This document shows positions 17,891-25,947 of a stretch of DNA of 64,000 bases, piece by piece. A program made the position numbers and the translations under genes. Under the pieces are notes generated by a model. That model had not been told where the DNA came from, searched no databases, and saw only the letters and a list, made by a program, of their open reading frames with translations. Source of the stretch: [Mycobacterium] zoologicum (GTDB taxonomy: Bacteria; Actinomycetota; Actinomycetes; Mycobacteriales; Mycobacteriaceae); the NCBI RefSeq assembly GCF_020172665.1, contig NZ_CP083985.1, positions 3,924,711 to 3,988,710 of the forward strand. Reading direction: 5' to 3'. Numbering within the stretch: the first letter of the stretch is position 1; every line of letters starts with the position of its first letter.

Positions 17891-18774
17891 GGCGTCCGGG
17901 ACTTGGCCAGCAGGTCGGTGACGACGGGCCCCAACTCGGCCGGGTCCCACTTGGCGCCCTTGTCGATCTCCGGCCCGTGCGCCCAGCCCTCGGCGACGCG
18001 GATCTTGCCGCCCTCGACCTCGAACACCTTGCCGGTGACCTCTTTTGACTCCACGCTGCCCAGCCAGACCACCAGCGGGCTGACGTTCTCCGCGGCCATG
18101 GTGTCGAACGCCGCGTCCTGGGTGGCCATCATCTCGGCGAAGACGGTCTCGGTCATGCGGGTACGGGCCGACGGCGCGATGGCGTTGGCGGTGACGCCGT
18201 AGCGGCCCATCTCGGCGGCGGCGACCAGGGTCAGCGCGGCGATGCCGGCCTTGGAGGCGCTGTAGGTGGCCTGCCCGACGCTGCCCTGCAGGCCGGCGCC
18301 CGAGCTGGTGTTGATGATGCGCGCATCGACGGTCTCGCCGGCCTTGGACTTGGCCCGCCAGTATGCCGCGGCGTGCTTCATGGTGGCGAAGTGGCCCTTG
18401 AGGTGCACCGCGGTGACGGCGTCGAATTCGTCTTCGGTGGCGTTGGCGAACATCCGGTCGCGAACGATGCCGGCGTTGTTCACCAGCACGTCGAGCGTGC
18501 CGTAGGTGTCGACAGCCTGCTTGATCAGAGCTTCGGCCTGGCCCCAGTCGGCTACGTTCGAGCCGTTGGCGACGGCTTCGCCGCCGGCGGCGACGATCTC
18601 GTCGACCACGTTCTGGGCGGCGCTGCCGCCGCCGGCCGGCGAGCCGTCCAGCCCGACGCCGATGTCGTTGACCACCACTCGGGCGCCCTCGGCGGCGAAG
18701 GCCAGCGCATGCTCCCGGCCGATTCCACCGCCCGCTCCGGTGACGATGACCACGCGGCCGTCAAGAAGTCCCAT
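17869..18774 (-). CDS. Short-chain dehydrogenase of the KstR2 region (Rv3548c type)
   Basis: 301 residues. The NAD(P) motif is VTGAGGGIGREHALAFA, NAG is in VLVNNAGIVRD, and the catalytic region is NTSSGAGL...YSASKAG. The extended N-terminal loop (GVGLDGSPAGGGSAAQNVV) and C-terminal extension resemble 17beta-HSD4-type SDRs that oxidise 3-hydroxyacyl-CoA. It corresponds to Rv3548c, which is in the KstR2 regulon for C/D-ring degradation; the exact step is not known to me. It is 29 bp downstream of the next SDR and likely co-transcribed with it. Confidence 0.85.
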   Translation of the reverse strand: MGLLDGRVVIVTGAGGGIGREHALAFAAEGARVVVNDIGVGLDGSPAGGGSAAQNVVDEIVAAGGEAVANGSNVADWGQAEALIKQAVDTYGTLDVLVNNAGIVRDRMFANATEDEFDAVTAVHLKGHFATMKHAAAYWRAKSKAGETVDARIINTSSGAGLQGSVGQATYSASKAGIAALTLVAAAEMGRYGVTANAIAPSARTRMTETVFAEMMATQDAAFDTMAAENVSPLVVWLGSVESKEVTGKVFEVEGGKIRVAEGWAHGPEIDKGAKWDPAELGPVVTDLLAKSRTPVPVYGA

Positions 18775-18803
18775 GAGTGCTGTCTCCTTTTTTTGGGGTC
18801 GAC

Positions 18804-19577
18804 CTACTTGTTAGCGCTGGATGCGTTGAGGTAGGCGGGGTTCTCGCCGCCGCCGTGCACGGTAAGGCTGGCGCCACTGACATACGACGCCAGATCGGAG
18901 GCCAGAAATGCTGCCGTCCAACCGATTTCGGACGGCTTGGCCAGCCGGCCCAGCGGGACGGTGGCACCGACGGCGGCCACCGATTCGGCGTCACCGTAGA
19001 ACAGTTCGGACTGCTCGGTCTCGACCATGCCGACCACGATCGAGTTCACCCGTACCTTCGGCGCCCATTCGACGGCCAGTGACGTGGTGAGGCTGTCCAC
19101 CCCGGCCTTGGCCGCGCCGTAGGCAGCGGTGCCCGGCGACGGGCGCCGGCCGCTGACGCTGGTGATGTTGACGATCGAGCCGCCGGTGTCCTGGGTCTGC
19201 ATGGCCGCGTTGGCGTGCGTCGACACGTACAGGGCGCTGAGCAGATTCAGTTCGATGATCTTGCGGCTGAAGTTGGCCGAGGCGTCGGCGGCCAACGCGA
19301 ACGGCGAGCCACCGGCGTTGTTGACCACCGTGTCGATCCGGCCGTGCGTGGCCACGATCGCCTCGACCATGCCGCGGACCGCGTCGTCGTCGCGGACGTC
19401 GCAGGAATGGAACTCGTACGGCAGGCCCGCTGGGTTTGGGGCGGGCCGTCGTGCGCACGTCACGACCGTTGCGCCCTGATCGGCGAACACCTTGCTGATG
19501 CCGGCACCGACCCCTCGAACGCCACCGGTCACCAGGACCACCTTGCCGGTCAATCCCAGGTTGATCGCCTCATGCAC
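18804..19577 (-). CDS. Short-chain dehydrogenase of the KstR2 region (Rv3549c type)
   Basis: 257 residues from GTG 19577 (VHEAINLGLTGKVVLVTGG), chosen because it starts 15 bp downstream of the KstR2 box; a longer reading to 19616 would run through the operator. Motifs are VTGGVRGVGAGI, VVNNAGG and ITSVSG...YGAAKAG. Family and position match Rv3549c. The likely role is oxidoreduction of a CoA-linked ring-degradation intermediate. Confidence 0.83.
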   Translation of the reverse strand: MHEAINLGLTGKVVLVTGGVRGVGAGISKVFADQGATVVTCARRPAPNPAGLPYEFHSCDVRDDDAVRGMVEAIVATHGRIDTVVNNAGGSPFALAADASANFSRKIIELNLLSALYVSTHANAAMQTQDTGGSIVNITSVSGRRPSPGTAAYGAAKAGVDSLTTSLAVEWAPKVRVNSIVVGMVETEQSELFYGDAESVAAVGATVPLGRLAKPSEIGWTAAFLASDLASYVSGASLTVHGGGENPAYLNASSANK

Positions 19578-19592
19578 TGTGCTAGCGTACCA

Positions 19593-19606
19593 AGCAAGTG
19601 CTTGCT
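19593..19606. promoter_or_regulatory. KstR2 operator between the SDR operon and echA20
   Basis: AGCAAGTGCTTGCT is a perfect match to the KstR2 consensus AnCAAGnnCTTGnT and nearly a perfect palindrome. It lies in the divergent gap between the SDR start (19577) and echA20 (19654), as in M. tuberculosis Rv3549c-Rv3550. Confidence 0.88.
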
Positions 19607-19653
19607 CAGGAACCACGGCCCCGAAACGACAGGGAAAGCGCAGGATTTTTAAA

Positions 19654-20412
19654 ATGCCAATCGCTCAAAACACCGTCGAGCCGGGGATCGTCGCGGTCAC
19701 CGTCGACTTCCCGCCGGTCAACGCCCTGCCCTCGCGGGCCTGGTTCGAACTGGGCGAGGTCATCACCGCCGCCGGCAACGACATGTCCACCCACGTGGTG
19801 ATCCTGCGGGCCGAAGGTCGCGGCTTCAACGCCGGCGTCGACATCAAGGAGATGCAGAACACCGAGGGCTTCACCGCACTGATCGACGCCAACCGCGGCT
19901 GCTTCGCCGCGTTCAAGGCCGTCTACGAGTGCGCGGTGCCGGTGATCGCCGCAGTCAACGGCTTCTGCGTGGGCGGGGGCATCGGCCTGGTCGGCAACGC
20001 CGACGTCATCGTCGCCTCCGACGACGCCAAGTTCGGCCTGCCGGAGGTGGAGCGCGGCGCCCTGGGCGCGGCCACCCACCTGTCCCGGCTGGTGCCGCAG
20101 CACATGATGCGCCGGCTGTTCTACACCGCAGCCACGGTCCCCGCCTCGGTCCTGGCCGACTACGGGTCGGTGCACGAGGTTGTGCCGCGCGCCGAGCTGG
20201 ACGAGGCCGCGCTGCGGGTGGCCCGCGACATCGCGTCCAAGGACACCCGGGTGATCCGGGCCGCCAAGGAGGCGCTGAACCTCATTGACGTACAGAAGGT
20301 CAACTCCAGCTACCGGATGGAGCAGGGCTTCACCTTCGAACTCAACCTCTCCGGTGTGGCCGACGAGCACCGCGACTCCTTCGCCGGTACCGAGAAGGGC
20401 GCCAAGAAATGA
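19654..20412 (+). CDS. echA20: Ring-opening enoyl-CoA hydratase-family hydrolase EchA20
   Basis: 252 residues of the crotonase fold. The oxyanion segments are GFNAGVDIKEM and NGFCVGGGIGLVGNAD. In the HIP pathway EchA20 hydrolyses the first remaining carbocycle of the C/D ring CoA thioester before IpdAB opens the other. It is the first gene of echA20-ipdA-ipdB-ipdC, with ATGA overlaps throughout and a KstR2 box upstream. Confidence 0.9.
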   Translation: MPIAQNTVEPGIVAVTVDFPPVNALPSRAWFELGEVITAAGNDMSTHVVILRAEGRGFNAGVDIKEMQNTEGFTALIDANRGCFAAFKAVYECAVPVIAAVNGFCVGGGIGLVGNADVIVASDDAKFGLPEVERGALGAATHLSRLVPQHMMRRLFYTAATVPASVLADYGSVHEVVPRAELDEAALRVARDIASKDTRVIRAAKEALNLIDVQKVNSSYRMEQGFTFELNLSGVADEHRDSFAGTEKGAKK

Positions 20413-21287
20413 GCAAGCTGACCACCCTGGATGAGGCCGTCGCCGAGCTGCGCGACGGCATGACGATCGGCATCGGCGGCTGGGGCTCCCGGCGTAAGCC
20501 GATGGCGTTCGTCCGCGCCATCCTGCGCACCGGAGTCAAGGACCTGACCGTGGTCAGCTACGGCGGACCGGACCTGGGACTGCTGTGCTCTGCGGGCAAG
20601 GTGCGGCGGGCCTACTACGGCTTCGTCTCGCTGGACTCCCCGCCGTTCTACGACCCGTGGTTCTCCAAGGCCCGCACCACCGGCGCGATCGAGGCCCGCG
20701 AGATGGACGAGGGGATGCTGCGCTGCGGGCTGCAGGCCGCTGCTCAGCGGCTGCCGTTCCTGCCGATCCGCGCCGGGCTGGGCAGCTCGGTGATCGACTT
20801 CTGGGAGGGCGAACTCAAGACGGTGGTGTCGCCGTATCCCGTTGAGGGAGGCCATGAAACCCTGGTCGCGATGCCGGCGCTGAACCTGGACGCCGCGTTC
20901 GTGCACATGAACCTCGGCGACGAGCGCGGCAACGCCGCCTACACCGGGATCGACCCGTACTTCGACGACCTGTTCCTGATGTCGGCGCAGCGCCGGTTCC
21001 TGTCGGTGGAGAAGATCGTGTCCACCGAGGAACTGGTCGCCACGGCGTCGCCGCAGACTCAGGTGATCAACCGGATGATGGTGGACAAGGTGGTGAAGGC
21101 CCCGAACGGAGCCCACTTCACCATCGGCGCAGCCGATTACGGGCGCGACGAGAAATTCCAGCGGCACTACGCCGAAGCCGCCCGCTCCGATGAGACCTGG
21201 GCGGAGTTCAAGGCCACCTACCTGTCCGGCAGCGAAGACGACTACCAGGCTGCGGTCAAGAAGTTCGAAGCGGAGGCGCAAGCATGA
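20409..21287 (+). CDS. ipdA: COCHEA-CoA hydrolase alpha subunit IpdA
   Basis: 292 residues, class I CoA-transferase fold (TTLDEAVAELRDGMTIGIGGWG). IpdA with IpdB is a CoA-transferase homologue that works as a hydrolase, opening the last steroid ring. It overlaps echA20 and ipdB by ATGA, which supports stoichiometric production of the heteromer. Confidence 0.93.
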   Translation: MSKLTTLDEAVAELRDGMTIGIGGWGSRRKPMAFVRAILRTGVKDLTVVSYGGPDLGLLCSAGKVRRAYYGFVSLDSPPFYDPWFSKARTTGAIEAREMDEGMLRCGLQAAAQRLPFLPIRAGLGSSVIDFWEGELKTVVSPYPVEGGHETLVAMPALNLDAAFVHMNLGDERGNAAYTGIDPYFDDLFLMSAQRRFLSVEKIVSTEELVATASPQTQVINRMMVDKVVKAPNGAHFTIGAADYGRDEKFQRHYAEAARSDETWAEFKATYLSGSEDDYQAAVKKFEAEAQA

Positions 21288-22036
21288 CCGACTCACCCAC
21301 TCGCGCGGAGATCTGCGCCGTCGCCTGCGCCGAGTTGTTCCGCGACGCCGGCGAGATCATGGCCTCACCGATGGCCACGGTGCCGTCGGTGGGCGCCCGC
21401 CTTGCCAAGCTGACCTTCTCCCCCGACCTGGTGCTCACCGACGGGGAAGCCCGCATCCTGGCCGACACCCCGGCGATCGGCAAGGTCGGAGCGCTGGAGG
21501 GCTGGATGCCGTTCAACCGGGTCTTCGAGACCCTGTCGTGGGGCCGGCGCCATGTGATCATGGGTGCCAACCAGATCGACCGCTACGGCAACCAGAACCT
21601 GTCGGCGTTCGGTGCGCTGCAGCAGCCGACCCGGCAGATGTTCGGGGTCCGCGGGGCGCCGGGCAACACCATCAACCACACCACCAGTTACTGGGTGGGC
21701 GCACATTCGTCGCGGGTGTTCTGCGAGGCCGTCGACATCGTCTGCGGCATCGGCTACGACAAGGTGGACCCGGCCAACCCGGCGTTCCGGTTCTTCAACC
21801 TGGGCGGGGTGGTGACCAACCTCGGCGTGTTCGACTTCGGCGGCCCCTCGCATCAGATGCGTGCGGTCTCGCTGCACCCGGGAGTTTCGGCTGCTGAGGT
21901 CACCGAGAACACCACGTTCGAGATTCACGGGCTGGCCGACGCCGCCGTGACCCGGCTGCCCGAGGTCGAGGAGCTGCGGCTGATCCGCGAGGTCATCGAC
22001 CCGAAGTCATTGCGGGACAAAGAGGTACGGGCGTGA
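21284..22036 (+). CDS. ipdB: COCHEA-CoA hydrolase beta subunit IpdB
   Basis: 250 residues, second half of the CoA-transferase-like pair (IMASPMATVPSVGARLAKLTFSPDLVLTDGEA; GAPGNTINHTTSYWVGAHS). It works with IpdA. Start and stop overlap both neighbours by 4 bases. Confidence 0.93.
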   Translation: MTDSPTRAEICAVACAELFRDAGEIMASPMATVPSVGARLAKLTFSPDLVLTDGEARILADTPAIGKVGALEGWMPFNRVFETLSWGRRHVIMGANQIDRYGNQNLSAFGALQQPTRQMFGVRGAPGNTINHTTSYWVGAHSSRVFCEAVDIVCGIGYDKVDPANPAFRFFNLGGVVTNLGVFDFGGPSHQMRAVSLHPGVSAAEVTENTTFEIHGLADAAVTRLPEVEELRLIREVIDPKSLRDKEVRA

Positions 22037-23103
22037 GCCGCATCAAGACCCCGCTGACCGAGCTGGTCGGTATCGAGCATCCGGTGGTGCAGACCGGGAT
22101 GGGCTGGGTCGCGGGCGCCCGGCTGGTGTCGGCCACCGCCAACGCCGGGGGCTTGGGCATCCTGGCGTCGGCGACCATGACCATCGACGAGTTGGCCACC
22201 GCGATCTCCAAGGTGAAGGCGGCCACCGACAAGCCGTTCGGGGTGAACATCCGCGCCGACGGCGCCGACGCCGGCGACCGGGTGGACCTGATGATCCGCG
22301 AAGGCGTCAAGGTGGCGTCGTTCGCACTGGCCCCCAAGGCCGAGCTGATCGCCAAGCTCAAAGAGGCCGGCTCGGTGGTGATCCCGTCGGTCGGCGCGGC
22401 CAAGCACGCCAAGAAGGTGGCGTCCTGGGGCGCCGACGCGGTGATCGTGCAGGGCGGCGAGGGTGGCGGACACACCGGCCCGGTGGCCACCACGCTGCTG
22501 CTACCGTCGGTGCTCGATGCGGTCGCCGGTGCCGGCGTGCAGGTGATCGCCGCCGGTGGCTTCTTCGACGGCCGCGGCCTGGCCGCAGCGCTGTCCTACG
22601 GCGCCACCGGTGTTGCGATGGGCACCCGGTTCCTGCTGACCAGCGATTCCACCGTTCCCGACTCGGTCAAGCAGCGCTACCTGGCCGCCGACCTCAGTGG
22701 CACCGTGGTGTCCACCCGGGTCGACGGCATGCCGCACCGGGTGCTGCGCACCGAACTGGTGAACAAGCTGGAAAGTGGTTCGCGGGCACGCGGTTTCAGC
22801 GCCGCCATCCGCAACGCCGCCAAGTTCAAGAAGATGTCTGGCATGAGTTGGCCGACCATGGTGCGTGACGGTCTGGCGATGCGGCACGGCAAGGAGCTCA
22901 CCTGGTCGCAGGTGCTGATGGCCGCCAACACCCCGATGCTGCTGAAAGCCGGTCTGGTGGAGGGCAACACCGAAGCGGGTGTACTCGCGTCGGGCCAGGT
23001 GGCCGGCATCCTGGACAGCCTGCCGTCGTGTGCCGAGCTGATCACCTCGATCGTCGACGAAGCGGTCGAGCACCTGCGCAGCGCCAACTCCTTCGTCATC
23101 TAA
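22033..23103 (+). CDS. ipdC: FMN-dependent reductase IpdC (nitronate monooxygenase-like)
   Basis: 356 residues from GTG 22033. It is a TIM-barrel nitronate monooxygenase/2-nitropropane dioxygenase family member (GGLGILASATMTIDEL; VIVQGGEGGGHTGPV; AAGGFFDGRGLAAALSYGATGVAMGTRFL). IpdC acts in C/D-ring degradation as a flavin-dependent reductase. It is the last gene of the operon. A palindromic repeat begins 4 bases after its stop and could terminate transcription. Confidence 0.9.
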   Translation: MSRIKTPLTELVGIEHPVVQTGMGWVAGARLVSATANAGGLGILASATMTIDELATAISKVKAATDKPFGVNIRADGADAGDRVDLMIREGVKVASFALAPKAELIAKLKEAGSVVIPSVGAAKHAKKVASWGADAVIVQGGEGGGHTGPVATTLLLPSVLDAVAGAGVQVIAAGGFFDGRGLAAALSYGATGVAMGTRFLLTSDSTVPDSVKQRYLAADLSGTVVSTRVDGMPHRVLRTELVNKLESGSRARGFSAAIRNAAKFKKMSGMSWPTMVRDGLAMRHGKELTWSQVLMAANTPMLLKAGLVEGNTEAGVLASGQVAGILDSLPSCAELITSIVDEAVEHLRSANSFVI

Positions 23104-23107
23104 CCCC

Positions 23108-23161
23108 GAGACGGAATTTCACGACGCGACACGCGGGGCCACCGTCGTGAGATTCCGTCTC
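23108..23161. repeat. 54-bp palindromic repeat, copy 1
   Basis: The copy starts GAGACGGAATTTCACGACG and ends CGTCGTGAGATTCCGTCTC, arms of 19 bases with one mismatch around a 16-base core. It is identical to copy 2 (24092-24145) except at two positions, in the same orientation. Copy 3 at 39532-39585 matches at about 43 of 54 positions. It lies between the convergent 3' ends of ipdC and the nuclease gene and encodes the last ~13 residues of the latter. Confidence 0.85.
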
Positions 23162-24036
23162 GTGCGGCGACCAGGCCAGCCGGCGGCGTACATCGCATCC
23201 TCCACCCGGCCGATCAGCGTCGCTCTCCGATAACGCAGCATCTCGGCGCTGACCCGGATGATCACCCAGCCCTGCTCGGCGAGCGCCACCTGACGGTCGA
23301 TGTCGTGTTGGCGCTGTTTCGGATCTGCCCAGTGTTGCGAACCGTCGTATTCGATCCCGACCTTGAATTGCGGGTATCCCATGTCGAGTCGCGCCACGAA
23401 TTCTCCGTAGCTGTCGCGCACCACGATCTGGGTCTCCGGCCGCGGCAGCCCTGCGTCGATCAGCGCCAACCGGGTGCCACTCTCCTGGGGCGATTCGGCC
23501 CCGGCGTCCATCAGCGGCAGGATTCGCCGCAACCGGTTCAGGTCACGTGCGCCGGAGTGTGCGGCCATGACGGCTTCGACGTCATCGACGGAAATGCCGG
23601 TGGTGTTGGCCAACGCGTCAAGCCGCTGTACGCCGGCCAGTCGCGACCGGGTTCGCCGTCCGATGTCGAACGCCGTCCGGGCCGGGCTGGTGACCCTGAT
23701 CCCGTCGATGGTCATCGCCTCATCCGGCGTCAACGTGTCGTCGTACACCACAAGCTTCGGCGGTGTCTTGTGGTTGCCGAACACCAACTCAGCGTCCAGG
23801 ACGGGGCTCACCCACTTGGCACCCAGCACCGCCGCTGCGGAGTTCCCGGCGACTATGCCGCGGCGCCGCGACCAGAGCCACGCCGCCTTCGCCCGCTGTC
23901 CCGCGCTGAGCTCGATGCCCCACGGGGCGTAGACGCCTGGGTAGACCGGCTGGTAAAGCGTCCGCATGGTCCGCTCTGGAATCATCTTGGCGGCCAGCGC
24001 CTCCTGCCCCAGAAATGGCCATGCCAATTCGTCCAT
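23119..24036 (-). CDS. DUF559 endonuclease-like protein with AbiEi-type N-terminus, flanked by repeats
   Basis: 305 residues. The N-terminal ~170 residues resemble AbiEi-type winged-helix antitoxin/regulator proteins (YPGVYAPWGIELSAGQRAKAAWLWS; IRVTSPARTAFDI). The C-terminal ~120 are a DUF559 PD-(D/E)XK-type domain with ESPQES (181-186), Asp218, GIEYDGSQHW (Glu229, Asp231, His235) and WVIIRVSAEML. Relatives are common in mycobacteria but uncharacterised. It may be a standalone nuclease, a restriction-like defence factor, or linked to movement of the flanking repeats; function is unproven. The tail RRNLTTVAPRVAS is encoded by repeat copy 1, and repeat copy 2 lies 55 bp upstream of its start. 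It interrupts the KstR2 regulon. Confidence 0.75.
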   Translation of the reverse strand: MDELAWPFLGQEALAAKMIPERTMRTLYQPVYPGVYAPWGIELSAGQRAKAAWLWSRRRGIVAGNSAAAVLGAKWVSPVLDAELVFGNHKTPPKLVVYDDTLTPDEAMTIDGIRVTSPARTAFDIGRRTRSRLAGVQRLDALANTTGISVDDVEAVMAAHSGARDLNRLRRILPLMDAGAESPQESGTRLALIDAGLPRPETQIVVRDSYGEFVARLDMGYPQFKVGIEYDGSQHWADPKQRQHDIDRQVALAEQGWVIIRVSAEMLRYRRATLIGRVEDAMYAAGWPGRRTRRNLTTVAPRVAS

Positions 24037-24091
24037 GGCCGAAGCGTGCCGGAGACATCCGATACGCGCGTTCGCCTATCCACAGGGCGCC

Positions 24092-24145
24092 GAGACGGAA
24101 TCTCACGACGCGACACGCGGGGCCACCGTCGTGAGATTCCTTCTC
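24092..24145. repeat. 54-bp palindromic repeat, copy 2
   Basis: Same orientation and nearly the same sequence as copy 1. Arms extend to 24 bases with one mismatch when flanking GCGCC/GGCGC is included, giving a long hairpin. It lies between the 5' end of the nuclease gene and the 3' end of the VOC gene. It is a possible terminator for the VOC/DUF899 transcript as well as a mobile or REP-like element. Confidence 0.85.
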
Positions 24146-24155
24146 GGCGCGGGGG

Positions 24156-24545
24156 TTACGCCTCCACGACCATCAGGGTGTGCCCGGTCGGGTCGCGGAA
24201 CCAGAACATCGGCGGGACGGGCTCGCCCATCCGCGCCACCTGGGCGTCGACGTCGATTCCGAGGTCGCGCATCGCGGCATGGGTGGCGTCGATGTCGGAA
24301 GTGGTCAGCGTGATGCCGGTGACGGCCGGAACCACCGGGCCACTGTCCGGCGGCGGCGGCGCGAGCGCGATGCCGGTGTTGCCGGTCGGCGGGTAGACCT
24401 CGATCCAGCGGTGGCCGCCGTGGAACGGCGTGTCGGTGCGCTTCTCGAAGCCGAGCGACTCATAGAACGCCACCGCGGTGTCCTGGTCGGGCGTCGGCAC
24501 GCACACCAGGCTGATGGTGGACAGGCCGGTCTTGGTGGTGATCAT
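24156..24545 (-). CDS. VOC/glyoxalase-fold protein
   Basis: 129 residues from ATG 24545, preceded by AAGGAG. It consists of two betaalphabetabetabeta modules (LSTISLVCVPTPDQDTAVAFYESLGFEKRTD; ITLTTSDIDATHAAMRDLGID...FWFRDPTGHTLMVVE) typical of the vicinal-oxygen-chelate family. It is a single-domain protein; no antibiotic or dioxygenase specificity can be read from the sequence. It lies 25 bp downstream of the DUF899 gene, so the two are likely co-transcribed under the divergent TetR. Confidence 0.8.
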   Translation of the reverse strand: MITTKTGLSTISLVCVPTPDQDTAVAFYESLGFEKRTDTPFHGGHRWIEVYPPTGNTGIALAPPPPDSGPVVPAVTGITLTTSDIDATHAAMRDLGIDVDAQVARMGEPVPPMFWFRDPTGHTLMVVEA

Positions 24546-24570
24546 CTCTCTCCTTCGCGGTTGGGGTTTT

Positions 24571-25254
24571 CTAGGTTCCGTACGCCTGGGCGATCTCCTG
24601 CGAGGTCGCCCAGCCGCTGTAGGTGGGGCGCTGCGGCCAGCCGTCGGGCGAGTCCTGCCATTCCTCTTGGCGGCCGTAGGGCAGCACGTCGAGCAGCGGG
24701 AACGAGTGGCTGAGCTGTTCGATTCCACGGCCGGTGGTGTGCCAGGTGCGGTAGACCTTGTCGCCCCGGCGCAGAAAGACACTCAAGCCGAAGCCGCCTC
24801 CCGGCGGGGCGTCCATGTCAGCGCCGAACGGACTGTCGGCAGTGGAGTACCAGGTCATCTTGTTGCCGACCCGGCGCTTATAGTCGGCCGCTTCGGACAT
24901 CGATCCCTGGGTGACGATCACGAATCGCGCGTCGTAGGCATCCAGGAACTCCAGCCGGGTGAATTGCGAGCTGAACCCGGTGCATCCCGGGCACTGCCAC
25001 TCCTGGCCCGGGGTCCACATGTGGTGGTAGACGATCAGCTGACGCTTCCCGTCGAAGACGTCGGTCAGCCGGATCGGCCCGCCCTCGCCTTCGAGCACGT
25101 AGTCGGGCAGTTCGACCATCGGCAGACGGCGGCGCTGCGCGGCGATCGCATCGAGTTCAGCGGTGGCGGCCTTCTCACGAACGCGCAGCGCGTCCAATTC
25201 TTCTCGCCAGGTCGTCTCGTCCACGATCGGCGGCATACCCGAGATCAGCGTCAT
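24571..25254 (-). CDS. DUF899 thioredoxin-like protein
   Basis: 227 residues from ATG 25254 (after GGGGAG); a second in-frame ATG lies at 25272. It shows the DUF899 pattern: LPDYVLEGEGGPIRLTDVFDGKRQLIVYHHMW, a CPGC pair in EWQCPGCTGFSS, and ending SHSFPLLDVLPYGRQEEWQDSPDGWPQ. The family has a thioredoxin-like fold, and many members are linked to oxidative or xenobiotic stress; the substrate is unknown. It is divergent from a TetR gene with two operator-like palindromes between them. Confidence 0.8.
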   Translation of the reverse strand: MTLISGMPPIVDETTWREELDALRVREKAATAELDAIAAQRRRLPMVELPDYVLEGEGGPIRLTDVFDGKRQLIVYHHMWTPGQEWQCPGCTGFSSQFTRLEFLDAYDARFVIVTQGSMSEAADYKRRVGNKMTWYSTADSPFGADMDAPPGGGFGLSVFLRRGDKVYRTWHTTGRGIEQLSHSFPLLDVLPYGRQEEWQDSPDGWPQRPTYSGWATSQEIAQAYGT

Positions 25255-25272
25255 GACAAACTCCCCATTCAT

Positions 25273-25291
25273 ATGTGCACGGCGTACACAT
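25273..25291. promoter_or_regulatory. TetR-operator-like palindrome 1
   Basis: ATGTGCACGGCGTACACAT is a 19-bp near-perfect palindrome lying 18 bp upstream of the DUF899 start. It aligns with the second site 5 bp further on. It is a likely binding site for the TetR encoded at 25339. Confidence 0.65.
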
Positions 25292-25296
25292 TGGAT

Positions 25297-25315
25297 ATGT
25301 TCACACCGTACACTT
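25297..25315. promoter_or_regulatory. TetR-operator-like palindrome 2
   Basis: ATGTTCACACCGTACACTT matches site 1 at 15 of 19 positions and is a weaker palindrome. Centre-to-centre spacing is 24 bp, and the site is 23 bp upstream of the TetR start. Two tandem sites suggest cooperative control of both divergent genes. Confidence 0.55.
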
Positions 25316-25338
25316 ACACCTCAGGGAGCTGTCAACCC

Positions 25339-25947
25339 ATGACGAAGACCGGTTATCACCACGGCGATCTGCGGGCCGCGCTGATCGAAGCCGGCCTACA
25401 GCTGACCCGCACCGGCGGCCCGGACGCCCTGACCATCCGAGCGGCCACCCGCCGCGCCGGGGTGTCACCCAACGCCGCGTACCGCCACTTCGCCGATCGC
25501 GAAGCGCTGTTGGGAGCGGTGGCGCTGGCCATCCAGGAGATGATGGCCGCTCGCATGCTCGCACCGGCCCAGCAACGCGGTTCCGCACAGTCGCGGGCTC
25601 GCAAGCGGTTACGCGCGGTCGGCCTGGGCTACATCGACTTCGCCCTGGAAGAGCCCGGCTGGTTCACCGTGGCGTTCTTCATCGGTTCAGCGAACCTCGA
25701 CACAGGAACCGCGAACGACAGTGTCGCGCCGCCGTTTCGCGCTCTGGTGGATGCCCTCGATGCAATGGCGGAAGCCGGTGTCCTGCAGCCAGATCAGCGT
25801 GCCGGAGCCGAATGGCCGTGCTGGTCAGCGGTGCACGGTTTCGCCGAACTGGCCCTGCGCGGGCCGTTGCACGGCACCCCCCGCCAGGACCTACAGGCAC
25901 TGGCGCACAGCACGGTCGACTGCGTCATCGCCGGGCTGGCGCAGTGA
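25339..25947 (+). CDS. TetR-family regulator divergent from DUF899 gene
   Basis: 202 residues; ATG 25339 follows AGGGAG. The helix-turn-helix is DALTIRAATRRAGVSPNAAYRHFADREALLGAV, and the C-terminal part (YIDFALEEPGWFTVAFF...) is like TetR_C_33-type domains. It probably represses itself and the DUF899-VOC pair through the two palindromes upstream. Its stop abuts, without a gap, the stop of the convergent TetR gene. Confidence 0.82.
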   Translation: MTKTGYHHGDLRAALIEAGLQLTRTGGPDALTIRAATRRAGVSPNAAYRHFADREALLGAVALAIQEMMAARMLAPAQQRGSAQSRARKRLRAVGLGYIDFALEEPGWFTVAFFIGSANLDTGTANDSVAPPFRALVDALDAMAEAGVLQPDQRAGAEWPCWSAVHGFAELALRGPLHGTPRQDLQALAHSTVDCVIAGLAQ

